A stretch of 64,000 nucleotides of DNA from positions 442,797 to 506,796 of the forward strand of contig CP129489.1 of assembly GCA_030584065.1 (NCBI GenBank), read 5' to 3'. A program made the position numbers and the translations under genes. The DNA comes from Flavobacteriales bacterium (GTDB lineage Bacteria; Bacteroidota; Bacteroidia; Flavobacteriales_F; PHOS-HE28). Each line of letters begins with the position of its first letter. Position 1 is the stretch's first letter. This document shows, one piece after another, positions 33,259 through 42,880 of the stretch. Below the pieces are notes generated by a model, which ran no database searches, had not been told where the DNA came from, and saw nothing but the letters and a program-made list of their open reading frames with translations.

Positions 33259-36200
33259 ATGAGCCACGAAATGCAAGGTGCAAGGGTGAAGGCGTGCAAG
33301 TGTGCGAGGTTTCGATCGCCCTTGTACCCGCTCACCCTCGCGTTATTCCTACTCCTCCCCGCGCTCCTTCGCGCTCAAGAGGTCATCGTCACGCTCAACA
33401 TCATCCCGCCCTATTCGGCCTATGTGTACGACTACGCCGATCTCACCGGACAGGCGGTGATCACCCTCACCAATACAACCACGGAGGTGAAGCAGATACG
33501 CTTGGAAGGCAGCCTGACCAACACCACGGCCGGTCTGTTTGTCCGTACCGAACCCGGACACCAAGGTCCCTCGCCCATCACTCTGCCGGCGGGTGGCTCG
33601 GTGGTGCTGAGCACACAACCGGGTGTGATGGACTTCCTGGCGCCTGAATATGTGACGACCAACGCCGACCAAAGCGTACAGCAGGCCATCGTGCAGACGG
33701 GTCAGCTGCCGGAGGGAATGTACACCCTGTGCGTGGAGGCCTATGCCTTCAACGGCACCCAGCTGCTGAGCCAGCCCGGCGGCGGGTGCTTCACGTTCGG
33801 GCTCTACTATGCACAGCCGCCCATCATCACCCAGCCGATGCATGGCACCGAGATCAACGCCTACATGACCAACCCGGTCTTCACGTGGACACCTCCGCTG
33901 GGCAACCTGGCCGGTGCGATGATCCAGTACGATCTCCTTGTGACGCCTGTATTTGCGGGCCAGAACCCGAACGATGCCATCATCGCAGCGCGCACCTATA
34001 CGCGCGCTCAGCCTGTACTGCTCAAGGAAGGGCTGATGACCAATGTCTACGTCAGGCAGGTGCAGGACCTTGCCTTTGAACAGGGCAAGCAATACGCCAT
34101 GCAGGTCACTGCGCGGGATGTGAACGGACAGGTGGCCGTTGCCAACCTCGGGCGCAGCGAGATCAGCGTGTTCACGGTGGGCACGGTGGATACGCCGGTG
34201 ATCCCCTACGGCGGCACCGCACCATCGGGCACGGGCCCCATCATCGACCCGGGCATCTCGCCGGCCTTCCTCAGCAACACCCTGACCGGCAAGCTGCACT
34301 ACTTCTGGCCGATGCCGAGCAACCACAGCGCTACCTCGAGCACAGGTTCGGGTGGCACGCTCAATACCGGCGCGATCGGCCAGACGGGGAGTGGAAGCGT
34401 GCAGAACGCCTTGCTCAACGAGGGCAACCGGACGGGCTACTCCGGCTTCACACAAAGTCCGTTGGCCGGGGTGACGGTGCAGCTGGTGCAGGCCATCCAG
34501 TTCCAGAGCGCACCCAGCACCACGGCGCTCGCGGCGCCGCTCCTTCCCGGGAACATCCTCATGACCCATACCGGGCAGTTCCACATCCTGAACCAACCCA
34601 CCATGAGCGCCCCCACGCTGGCCACCGCCACCACCGATGCGCAGGGCAACTTCGTCTTCAACGTGCCGCATGTGCAGCAGCTCGACTTCGGTTGGAAGCA
34701 GGGCACGGTCACGCTCACCGGCGACTTCACCGGCAACCTGGAGGGCAATTACACCGGCACCTTCCGCCGGGTGCTGATGGTGCGCGTGGGCAACCCGGCC
34801 CGCACCTACTACGCACAGCCCGTGCAGTTCAACAGCAGCCTGCCCGCCAACGGCGACCTCGGGACCTTCTATGCGCAGGTGAAGAGCATGGACGTGAAGG
34901 TGCTCGTGGCGGACCGCTACGACTTCCAGGTGAAAAAGGCCGGCGTGGAGGTGCTGCTGCTGCGGAAGGTCGGAAGCAAGCCCACGTTGGTGCCGGCGGA
35001 CGAGGCCTCGCGCGGCAGTGCGGCGCCCGATCCCACGATCACGGTGCAGGGCCAGGACTACGTGATCCTGGCGCGTGATACCGCCGACACGCAGGGTATG
35101 GCCGAGTTCCGCGACCTGGTGCGCTTCGACTGCTCGCCGGCGGGCACCAACCTCTACTACACCTGGGTGCGCTACGTGGACGAGTTCAGCACGCAGTACA
35201 GCTTCGAGAGCTTCCCGAAACCGGTGCACTACGCCTACCAGAATGATTGGACCAGCGGCTGCTTCGTGCCCACCGCCGATGAGTTCAAGGAGAGCTGCAT
35301 GCGCTGTGAGCTCGCCAACCGCGATGGCTTCGGTACTTCCTCCCGCGCCCATCCCCGGGCTTACAAGGGGCAGGACCAATGGCTCTTCCACATCCAGCGC
35401 GTGGTGGACCGCAATCCGGCCGTCACCGCCACCGTGCGCAACAGCGCGGCCGGCACCCAGGCCGACCTTGCACTGGCCGAGCCCGGGGCCACCTGGAAGC
35501 TCTGGCGGATCAACAAGGCGGGCATGGAGCTCCTGCGCAACGGCAACGTGAACTGGGGCGCGATGCTGGAGACCAACCAGCCCGATGGGTTCCAGATGGC
35601 CGCGAACGCACTGCTGGCGCAGGGCCGCATGGTGATGCATGCGTCCGGTGTCACCGGCAATGATGGCCGCATCCATCGCAAGGAACTATTGGTGCAGAAA
35701 GAAGGCACCGTGCCTGTAGGCTTTTACTACGTGCTCGATGTCCAGAAGCCAGGCTTCAACCGGGTGATCAAGGTGGTGAACCGGCTTGCCCTGACCGGTG
35801 GCGGATCGATCAGCTCTGGCTCCATGATGCAGGTAAGCCCGGGCATCCTGGGGCAGATCGGCCAGAACACACAGCCCATGCCTTCCGCTGGAAGTTCGGG
35901 AGGTGGAACCAGTGGAACGAACAACGGTGAGCCCAACAGCGGGGATGTCGGTATGCTACGGAAAGGCTACCAGTACTCGGCCGGGGAGATCTTCATCTCG
36001 CCCAAGGGCAAGGTGAAGGTGGTGCTGCAGAACGAGGCCGGACAGACCCTTTCAGCCAGCGCGCACTACCGTGACCCGGCCACGGGGCAGGAAGGCGTGA
36101 TGGTGGCCTCCACCTTGAACTTCGTCACCATGAAGCGGGAGGTGGCGCTGGATGTGCCCACGGGCAATGGCCTTCAAGTGGTCATCATCCCCAATGACCT

Positions 36201-39200
36201 GGAGCTCTACGACCGCGACACCATCACCGTGAACGTGCCCACCACGGGCATCCTCACCACCACGGCCACGGTGCCGTACAAGCTGCACCGGATCCATTTC
36301 ATCGTGCGCGAGGAGCCGACCAGCACCCAGGCCACGCTGCCCGGCCAGGACCCCGAGAGCGTGGGCACACCGCTGGCCAACGCCCGTGTGGTGCTCATCA
36401 ACGCCTCGCCCGTGATGTACCCCGCCATCAAGCACCCGGCGACCAACCCGGGCGGCACGGCGGCCTCGGTACCCGGCCAGCCCTTGGAGCGCACCACCGA
36501 CAGCCAGGGCCGTGTGGACTTCGCGTTCCGCGCCTCGGGGCAGGACTTCACCTTCCGCGTGTACGCCCCGCAGGGTGGCAACCAGGTGACGCGTGAGCTC
36601 CAGGTAACCTCCACCGCCGGCAAGCACTGGCAGGTGAGGAACGTGCAGCTGAAGCGCGGGCGCACCGTGCGCGGAACCGTCACCATTGACAGCGCGGCCG
36701 TGGCCAATGCGCGCGTGCGCTACACGCATGGCACCCTGATCGCCGAGGTGCAGACCAACGCGCAGGGCCAGTACGTGATGAGCAACGTGCCACTGGAACA
36801 GCTGGAGTTCACCGCTTCGAAGCCCGGCTACCTCGGCATGGAGTACAACGAGGCGACCGGTCAGAGCAATACGCTGGGCACCATTGCCACGACCACGCTC
36901 ACCAACTACAATGGCCAGGTGGCCGAGACGGTGATCGACTTCCAACTCCGCGTTTACGGCGGGATGGACTTCAGCCAGCTCCTGGGCTTCCCGTTGGAAG
37001 TGACGGCCTTCGCCGAAGAGGCCGCTGGTCGTGCGCGCATCAACGGCTGGGTCACGGTGCCCGACAGCGCGAACAGTGTGTTCCGCATGACGCAGGCCAG
37101 CGCCAGTGGCAACGACCTGCGCAGTGTCCGCTTCCTCAACACGGTGGTGGAGCCCGATGCGATGAACGCCTATACGGTGAATGGCGAGACCATCAGTCCC
37201 ACGAAGCCGGTGACCCTGCCCATGCCGCTGGCGGTGAACGAGGTGGCCGTCGGGATGTATCCGCAACAGAGCGATGAGCCCTACGTGTACCACGCCACGT
37301 TGCGCGACAGCCAACAGGGCATCGTGTTGGACCGTCCGGCGGGGAGCGATGCGCGCGGCGCAGTGAACGGTGGGGTGGAGGTGTCGCTGGCCTCCTTCCA
37401 AGTGAGCAACTTCAGCATGCCCACCGGGCAGGGTCTGGCCTTGCAGGCGCCGGATGGCGGCATGCGGCTGCCGGTCTTCGCCAGCAACGCGCAGAGCTGG
37501 TACCCCGCCACGCAGGGCTACAACGTGAGCGCCGCCAACGGCCAGCCGCTGGGTTACACGCTCTTCGGGTTCCAGGCCACGAACATCACGTCCGGCTCCT
37601 TCCTGAGCCGCGACTCGCTGGTGTTGGACACGCGCATCCACACGGCCTTGGAGCATATCCCTGCGCCTGACAACGACCTCGACCTCCCGGTGGGCGGCAT
37701 CGTGTTCCGCAACCGGGAGCTGCAGCCCTTCAACCGTGTGAAGAGCTTCACCATCCCGTTGGGCCAGTTCAGCCTGCAGGGCAGCGAGCTGAGCCTGGGC
37801 AATGGTGGCTTCCGCTTCTCCGGAACGCTGATGGCCGGCGGCATGGAACTGGAGGTGACCGACGGCACCTTGGAGCCCACGCGCTTCCTCTTGGGCGAGA
37901 TGCAGGCGAACAACATGAAGCTGATGGGCACCATCCCGGTGAACGCCACACGCCCGGTGGAGTTCGGCTACGATGCCGTGCGCCCGCAGCCCGCCTGGTA
38001 CGTGGTGGTCACCAGCCGTGACCACAACGTGGCCGGGGCCACCATCAGCGGCGAGCACCTCGATGGCATCCCGGACGCCCGCGACATCCCGATCACCTCC
38101 ATCTGGCTCTTCAGCGATGGCGCGCAGGAAGTGGCGTTGCGCAGCGGCATCCCCGAGTATCCGCTCTACGACATCGCCGGCTTCAACCTGCAGAGCATGG
38201 TCATCCAGTCGAACCTGCTGCGGCTCTCCGGTGAACTGAACCTCGGCATCCCCGGCCTGCCCACCTTCACCTCGGCCCTGCTCTACGACAAGCTGCCCAA
38301 TGGCCTCAGCGCCTTCCGCCTGCAGGACTTCAGCATGCCGCCGGTGAACGTGAACGGCGTGCAGCTCGCCTTCAACAAGGGTGCGCAACGGGGCAGCTTC
38401 GGCGTGGCCGGCAACCAGAACAGCCTCACGTTCGCGCAGGGCCAGCTCACCATCAAGGGCGTGATCAGCGACCAGGACCCCAACGTGTTCAAGAACCTCG
38501 CCTACACGCTGGTGAAGAACAACCAGCAGACGAAGCTCACCGTGGATCGCGATCCGCAGCAGAGCGTGCGACTGGGCGGCGACAACCCCGGCAGCCGCAT
38601 CCTGATGACCGACGTGGAAGGGGAGATGACCGTGGTGAGCGGCAGCAATGGGCCGGAGTGGAACACCTTCTACATCAAGGGCAACATGCCCGAGGACATG
38701 GGCTTCGAGGCGCAGAACGGGCAGCCGCAGCGCATGCGCTTCGAGGTGCGCGGCGACCTGGCGGTGGAGGACCAGCAGATCAAGCTGAAGGACATCGAGA
38801 CGCCCTTCGGCAACATCAACATGGTGTACGACATGCAGCACCACCGCCTCAGTGGCCAGCTGAACGTGGCGCATGGCGTGAGCAATGGCCCGAGCATGAG
38901 CGGCACGGCGGCCATCGTGATCGACAAGGAGGGCTTTTACTTCATGAGCGGGTTGAACGTGACCCTGTCCGACCCGCAGATCACGGGCATGGCGTTCATC
39001 CTATTGGGTGATTATGCCCAGCGCACACCGCAGATGGACGCGCTTCTGATGCAGTACAGCCTGCATGTGCAGAAGAAGATGGAGCGCGAGGTGGCAGGCT
39101 TCCTGATCCCCGTGGTGCAGCAGATGCTGGCGCAGGACCCGGTGGCGGGCGTGTCCATGGCGCAGGGCCTGTACCCCAGCGGCAACCTGCTGCCGCCCAC

Positions 39201-39744
39201 GTACCTCGGCCTCTTCGGCAGCGGCCGCTTCAACGGCTTCTACTTCAACGCCGGTGCGCAGATCCCGCTGCCGGTGATCCCCAACTTCTCGATCGATTGC
39301 GAACCGGTGGCGACCCTGGAGATGGGCTGCGATGGTGGCATCGATGTGCGCTTCGGGGCCAACTTCGGCAGCGGCACCTTTGGCGTGGGCTTCGACACCT
39401 ATGTGGACCTCTACATGGCGGGTGGTGCTAGTGCAGGCATCATCTGCGCCTACGGCCGCATCGGGCTCTACCTCACCGTGGGATTGGACGGCGTGTTCCA
39501 GACCAACGGCAACTACGTCATCACGGGCAACGGCGCCGTGCAGCTGGCCGGCAATGTGACCGTGGGCGGCGGCATGTGCTCGGTGCCCTGCAACGACGTC
39601 ACCTGTCTGCACTTCAATGTGGGCGGCACCATCGACCTCGGCATGCAGGCCAACATCAGCAACAGCGGCTCCGACTTCCGCTTCACCATGGGCAGCAATG
39701 GCACCAACAGCCAGCGCAACGACCCGCCGCCGCAGGAGAATTGA
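33259..39744 (+). CDS. Giant secreted multidomain surface protein (TANFOR-like)
   Basis: 2161 residues. A hydrophobic signal (LALFLLLPALLRAQ) lies at about 26-39 after an unusually long basic leader. Residues about 40-300 resemble the TANFOR-type region, with AQPPIITQPMHGTEINAYMT, FTWTPP and VFAGQNPNDAI. A Gly/Ser/Thr linker follows (about 355-395). Carboxypeptidase-regulatory-like beta sandwiches include GRTVRGTVTIDSAAVANARV near residue 1135. The C-terminal third has repeated beta segments, then Cys-bearing strands (FSIDCEPVATLEMGCDGGID, GGGMCSVPCNDVTCLHFNVG). No T9SS sorting module is visible at the end. Function unknown; it may be an adhesin-like surface polymer. Confidence 0.7.
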   Translation: MSHEMQGARVKACKCARFRSPLYPLTLALFLLLPALLRAQEVIVTLNIIPPYSAYVYDYADLTGQAVITLTNTTTEVKQIRLEGSLTNTTAGLFVRTEPGHQGPSPITLPAGGSVVLSTQPGVMDFLAPEYVTTNADQSVQQAIVQTGQLPEGMYTLCVEAYAFNGTQLLSQPGGGCFTFGLYYAQPPIITQPMHGTEINAYMTNPVFTWTPPLGNLAGAMIQYDLLVTPVFAGQNPNDAIIAARTYTRAQPVLLKEGLMTNVYVRQVQDLAFEQGKQYAMQVTARDVNGQVAVANLGRSEISVFTVGTVDTPVIPYGGTAPSGTGPIIDPGISPAFLSNTLTGKLHYFWPMPSNHSATSSTGSGGTLNTGAIGQTGSGSVQNALLNEGNRTGYSGFTQSPLAGVTVQLVQAIQFQSAPSTTALAAPLLPGNILMTHTGQFHILNQPTMSAPTLATATTDAQGNFVFNVPHVQQLDFGWKQGTVTLTGDFTGNLEGNYTGTFRRVLMVRVGNPARTYYAQPVQFNSSLPANGDLGTFYAQVKSMDVKVLVADRYDFQVKKAGVEVLLLRKVGSKPTLVPADEASRGSAAPDPTITVQGQDYVILARDTADTQGMAEFRDLVRFDCSPAGTNLYYTWVRYVDEFSTQYSFESFPKPVHYAYQNDWTSGCFVPTADEFKESCMRCELANRDGFGTSSRAHPRAYKGQDQWLFHIQRVVDRNPAVTATVRNSAAGTQADLALAEPGATWKLWRINKAGMELLRNGNVNWGAMLETNQPDGFQMAANALLAQGRMVMHASGVTGNDGRIHRKELLVQKEGTVPVGFYYVLDVQKPGFNRVIKVVNRLALTGGGSISSGSMMQVSPGILGQIGQNTQPMPSAGSSGGGTSGTNNGEPNSGDVGMLRKGYQYSAGEIFISPKGKVKVVLQNEAGQTLSASAHYRDPATGQEGVMVASTLNFVTMKREVALDVPTGNGLQVVIIPNDLELYDRDTITVNVPTTGILTTTATVPYKLHRIHFIVREEPTSTQATLPGQDPESVGTPLANARVVLINASPVMYPAIKHPATNPGGTAASVPGQPLERTTDSQGRVDFAFRASGQDFTFRVYAPQGGNQVTRELQVTSTAGKHWQVRNVQLKRGRTVRGTVTIDSAAVANARVRYTHGTLIAEVQTNAQGQYVMSNVPLEQLEFTASKPGYLGMEYNEATGQSNTLGTIATTTLTNYNGQVAETVIDFQLRVYGGMDFSQLLGFPLEVTAFAEEAAGRARINGWVTVPDSANSVFRMTQASASGNDLRSVRFLNTVVEPDAMNAYTVNGETISPTKPVTLPMPLAVNEVAVGMYPQQSDEPYVYHATLRDSQQGIVLDRPAGSDARGAVNGGVEVSLASFQVSNFSMPTGQGLALQAPDGGMRLPVFASNAQSWYPATQGYNVSAANGQPLGYTLFGFQATNITSGSFLSRDSLVLDTRIHTALEHIPAPDNDLDLPVGGIVFRNRELQPFNRVKSFTIPLGQFSLQGSELSLGNGGFRFSGTLMAGGMELEVTDGTLEPTRFLLGEMQANNMKLMGTIPVNATRPVEFGYDAVRPQPAWYVVVTSRDHNVAGATISGEHLDGIPDARDIPITSIWLFSDGAQEVALRSGIPEYPLYDIAGFNLQSMVIQSNLLRLSGELNLGIPGLPTFTSALLYDKLPNGLSAFRLQDFSMPPVNVNGVQLAFNKGAQRGSFGVAGNQNSLTFAQGQLTIKGVISDQDPNVFKNLAYTLVKNNQQTKLTVDRDPQQSVRLGGDNPGSRILMTDVEGEMTVVSGSNGPEWNTFYIKGNMPEDMGFEAQNGQPQRMRFEVRGDLAVEDQQIKLKDIETPFGNINMVYDMQHHRLSGQLNVAHGVSNGPSMSGTAAIVIDKEGFYFMSGLNVTLSDPQITGMAFILLGDYAQRTPQMDALLMQYSLHVQKKMEREVAGFLIPVVQQMLAQDPVAGVSMAQGLYPSGNLLPPTYLGLFGSGRFNGFYFNAGAQIPLPVIPNFSIDCEPVATLEMGCDGGIDVRFGANFGSGTFGVGFDTYVDLYMAGGASAGIICAYGRIGLYLTVGLDGVFQTNGNYVITGNGAVQLAGNVTVGGGMCSVPCNDVTCLHFNVGGTIDLGMQANISNSGSDFRFTMGSNGTNSQRNDPPPQEN

Positions 39745-39765
39745 TCCATATTGATGCCTGTCAAC

Positions 39766-41736
39766 ATGCGCTCCGCATTCATTCTACTGGCCTCCTCGCT
39801 GACGCTGTCCTCCCTTGCTCAGCGTCCCAACCCCGAGCTCGTCCAGGTCGGCCCGAAGGGCGTGTTCGTCTTCACCGGTCCATTGCTGGCGCGCGAAGGC
39901 GGACCCGTCACCGGCATCCTCATCGAGCGGAGGACCGGGGAACAGGGCGAGTTCAAGCGTGTGGCGGAGCTGAAGCCGGCGTCCTCGGCGAAGGACATCC
40001 AGAAGGGCATCGAGAAGGCCGCGGATGTGCTGCCCTATCCGATCGTGGTGGGCGACCACCCCGCCGATAGCATCTGGGCGCGCGTCCAACGGCACGGAAC
40101 ACGCGAACAGCTCGGATCCGCGAGCAACAACGTGGCGGTGCTGCTGGCCGTGCATGCGGTGTGGCACGATGCCGATGTCAAGCCCGGCACGCTCTATCAG
40201 TACCGGGTGACCACGCCGGGCAACGGCAACCAGTTCCTGTCCACGCTGGTGAACCCCGCGTCGAAGCACCAGGTTGAACGCCTGATGGCCTTCAACAGCA
40301 GCTACTACGAGCACCAACGCGAGCTGAACACCTGGTGGTCCGTCGTGGGCGACCATCGTCCGGCCGTGCTGGAGCTGCACCGCAGTGTGGACGAAGAGCC
40401 CTTCGCCGTCGTGAAGCCCAGGGTCCGCATCGATCGGATGGGCAGCGACACCGTGCTCTACCAGTTCGCGGACACCACCGCGCCGCGCCACCGCGTGTTC
40501 CGCTACGTGGCCAAGGGCTGGGACCTGTTCGGCAACGCCATGCCCGTAAGCGATACGCTCTATGCCGCCAGCCTGGATGTCACCCAGATGCCCATGCCCT
40601 ATGACCTTCATGCACAAGGTGACAGCACGGGAAGGCGGGTCCATGTGCGCTGGAAGCTGAACAACGCACCCGTGGTGAAGCAGATCACCCTGCAGCGCAG
40701 CACCAACAGCGAAACGGGCTTCGAGACCGTGGCCGAACTGAGCGGCGACCAAGTGGGCTACGTGGACGAGGACATCCGACCGGCCACCTCGTACTTCTAC
40801 CGCTTCGTGCTGGAGTACAAGGCCACACACGTGCCCATGCGCGGGGTGAGCTTCGCCGCCGTGGCCTACGACAAGCGTCCTCCGCAGCCCGCCCGGGAGC
40901 TCGGCGCCGTGGCTACCGAAGAGGGCGTGGTGCTCACCTGGATGCATCCCGAGCGCGATGTGCTGGGCTTCCACCTGTACCGCGCCGAGGACCAGGGACC
41001 CTTCATGCTGACCTCACCGCGCATCCCCGCCCATCCCGAAGGCGGCTACACCTACCTGGACGCGACCCGCAGCCTGCGCGGCGATCGCACCTACCACTAC
41101 GCGTTGCGCACAGTGAGCACCAGTCACCTGGAGAGCATCTTCGGCGATACGGCCAGTGTCATGCCCCTCACCAACCGACCGGTGCCGGTTCCCCCGCGCG
41201 ACCTCACCGCACGCGTGGACGTGGAGCAGGCCATCGTGAGCTGGGAGGACCTCGGCAGCGCGCCGCTGTTCCACGCCTACGAGGTGGTACGCACCCGCCC
41301 CGGCAACCGCGTGGACACCCTAGTGCGCAACACCAATTTCCTCATCGACACCTTGGATGCGGGCGGCAGATCCACCACCTACCGGGTGATCACGCTCAAT
41401 GCCTTGGGCATGTCCAGTGCGCCCTCACCCAGCGTTGCCGCCCAGGCCCGCGTGGCACCGCCGGCCGCGCCAAACGGTCTCGTGGCGCGCACCACGGGTG
41501 GCAAGGTGGAACTGCACTGGCAGGCCCCGCCCAGCGAGCCCATCGCGCGTTACGATGTGTACCGCTACACGCGCGGCAACGAACCGGTGAAGGCAGGCAG
41601 CATCACGGCCGGCAAGCCCCTGAAGTTGGAGGACGCGAACGGCACGCCGGGCCAGCTCAACTTCTACTTCGTGCGCAGCGTGGCCGCCAATGGGGCCGAG
41701 AGCGGGCCGAGCCGGGAGGTGGGGGTGGGGTTGTAG
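39766..41736 (+). CDS. Secreted fibronectin-III repeat protein
   Basis: 656 residues from ATG 39766; an in-frame ATG at 39754 adds four residues. The signal peptide ends SSLAQ. About five fibronectin type III-like modules are visible, for example RRVHVRWKLNNAPVVKQITL, ELGAVATEEGVVLTWMHPER and NGLVARTTGGKVELHWQAPP, each followed by strand-rich YDVYRYTRG-type text. No C-terminal sorting domain is evident. It is the third gene of the 31504-41736 cluster, 21 bp after the giant protein gene, so it probably works with that protein at the cell surface. Confidence 0.8.
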   Translation: MRSAFILLASSLTLSSLAQRPNPELVQVGPKGVFVFTGPLLAREGGPVTGILIERRTGEQGEFKRVAELKPASSAKDIQKGIEKAADVLPYPIVVGDHPADSIWARVQRHGTREQLGSASNNVAVLLAVHAVWHDADVKPGTLYQYRVTTPGNGNQFLSTLVNPASKHQVERLMAFNSSYYEHQRELNTWWSVVGDHRPAVLELHRSVDEEPFAVVKPRVRIDRMGSDTVLYQFADTTAPRHRVFRYVAKGWDLFGNAMPVSDTLYAASLDVTQMPMPYDLHAQGDSTGRRVHVRWKLNNAPVVKQITLQRSTNSETGFETVAELSGDQVGYVDEDIRPATSYFYRFVLEYKATHVPMRGVSFAAVAYDKRPPQPARELGAVATEEGVVLTWMHPERDVLGFHLYRAEDQGPFMLTSPRIPAHPEGGYTYLDATRSLRGDRTYHYALRTVSTSHLESIFGDTASVMPLTNRPVPVPPRDLTARVDVEQAIVSWEDLGSAPLFHAYEVVRTRPGNRVDTLVRNTNFLIDTLDAGGRSTTYRVITLNALGMSSAPSPSVAAQARVAPPAAPNGLVARTTGGKVELHWQAPPSEPIARYDVYRYTRGNEPVKAGSITAGKPLKLEDANGTPGQLNFYFVRSVAANGAESGPSREVGVGL

Positions 41737-41763
41737 CCCCACTTGTTCAGGATGGACCCCAAT

Positions 41764-41807
41764 GGACGGGGATGGACGCTGAACTCAGGCAGCGTCCATC
41801 CCCGTCC
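41764..41807. terminator. Strong hairpin terminator after the surface cluster
   Basis: Arms 41764-41781 and 41790-41807 are perfect 18-bp inverses with an 8-nt loop and are followed by GTTTT on the plus strand. It ends transcription of the cluster. Confidence 0.8.
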
Positions 41808-41837
41808 GTTTTCAGTCCATTGCTCAGCCCAACAAAG

Positions 41838-41863
41838 AAGCGCGGCCCATGCGAGCCGCGCTT
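41838..41863. terminator. Hairpin terminator of the convergent T9SS-cargo gene
   Basis: AAGCGCGGC and GCCGCGCTT form a perfect 9-bp stem with an 8-nt loop. On the minus strand it is followed by CTTTGTT, so it probably serves the gene ending at 41885. Confidence 0.6.
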
Positions 41864-41884
41864 TACTCGTTCGGTCTGTGGGCC

Positions 41885-42859
41885 TTACTCCTTCACGAAG
41901 CGCAGCACCGTGGGCATTGCACCTTGGCTGCTGCGTAGGGTGTACACCCCAGGCCTCAGGTCCTGCACGTCCACGGTGAGCCGGTCCGTTGCCACGCGCT
42001 CTTCCCGCACCAGCCGCCCATCCGCAGCGTGGATCCGTACTTCACCCAAGGCGACGCCTTGGGTGCTTGCGATCGTGATGAGGTCCTTCGTAGGGTTGGG
42101 AGCGAGCTCAAGGGTGCTGGTGCCATTCTCCTGCATGCCGGTGATCCCGTTGGGGAGGTTCAGCACCACACTGGCGGCGGCTCCATACAGGCCAACGGTC
42201 ATGACCGGGGTCAGGATGTTCCCTTCGTTGAACCAATCATAAGTGTTGTAGCAATCGGTGAACCACTGCCCGTCATTCTCGTAGGTCTCGCAACGGCGGG
42301 TGCGGATGAGCACCACATTGGACAGCGTGCCGAGGGAAGTAACGAAGCTGCCGTTGGCCAAGATCCGCCGTTCGTAGTCCACAAGATCGAGGCCGCACTC
42401 CGTCAGCGCCGGTGCAACGGTGGTGTTCAGCACACCGGGATAGGTCATTTGCAAAGTGGGGCAGGCATCGAAGATCTCGGTGTTGTCCCCATCGTCATAT
42501 CCGTATGCAATGAGGTCCAATTGCCCTGCACTGTTGTTGTAGAAGCTCAGGTAGGTGATCTCCCCTTCGATCTCCTCCACGAGGATGCTGGCCTCCGGAA
42601 CACTGAACGCATACGAACTTGTTGCAACGTCGGAGAAGAACACGTCCAGAAGCCCATCCGACTGAAAGTCGAGTCCGGATAGGTTCCAGGTGAGCCCGCT
42701 ACCAATGGTGTCCAAGAGGCTCCATGGTACATCCTCAGCGAAGTAGCTGTTCGATTGTAGACTGCCGAAGGGAGGCACGGCGTTGGCCTGGGTGATCGTC
42801 TGCGCGCTGCTTGTTCCGCAGAGCAGGAAGGTCACGGTCGAAAGGGTAAGGATGCGCAT
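41885..42859 (-). CDS. Secreted protein with T9SS type A sorting domain
   Basis: 324 residues with a signal peptide ending GTSSAQ. The main part (about 20-235) is a beta-rich domain with GSGLTWNLSGLDFQSDGLLD and no recognised function. The last 80 residues form a T9SS C-terminal domain: LELAPNPTKDLITI, GEVRIHAADGRLVRE, VDVQDLRPGVYTLRSS and the end VLRFVKE. It would cross the outer membrane through the type IX system and be anchored or released. The C-terminal module is very close in wording to that of the neighbouring gene. Confidence 0.8.
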   Translation of the reverse strand: MRILTLSTVTFLLCGTSSAQTITQANAVPPFGSLQSNSYFAEDVPWSLLDTIGSGLTWNLSGLDFQSDGLLDVFFSDVATSSYAFSVPEASILVEEIEGEITYLSFYNNSAGQLDLIAYGYDDGDNTEIFDACPTLQMTYPGVLNTTVAPALTECGLDLVDYERRILANGSFVTSLGTLSNVVLIRTRRCETYENDGQWFTDCYNTYDWFNEGNILTPVMTVGLYGAAASVVLNLPNGITGMQENGTSTLELAPNPTKDLITIASTQGVALGEVRIHAADGRLVREERVATDRLTVDVQDLRPGVYTLRSSQGAMPTVLRFVKE

Positions 42860-42880
42860 CGTGTTCTGGTGTTTATCGGT

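Noticed and set aside
36052-38874. A 940-codon open frame on the minus strand
   Set aside because: It is antisense to the giant surface protein gene, has no recognisable domains and shows the compositional bias of a shadow frame.
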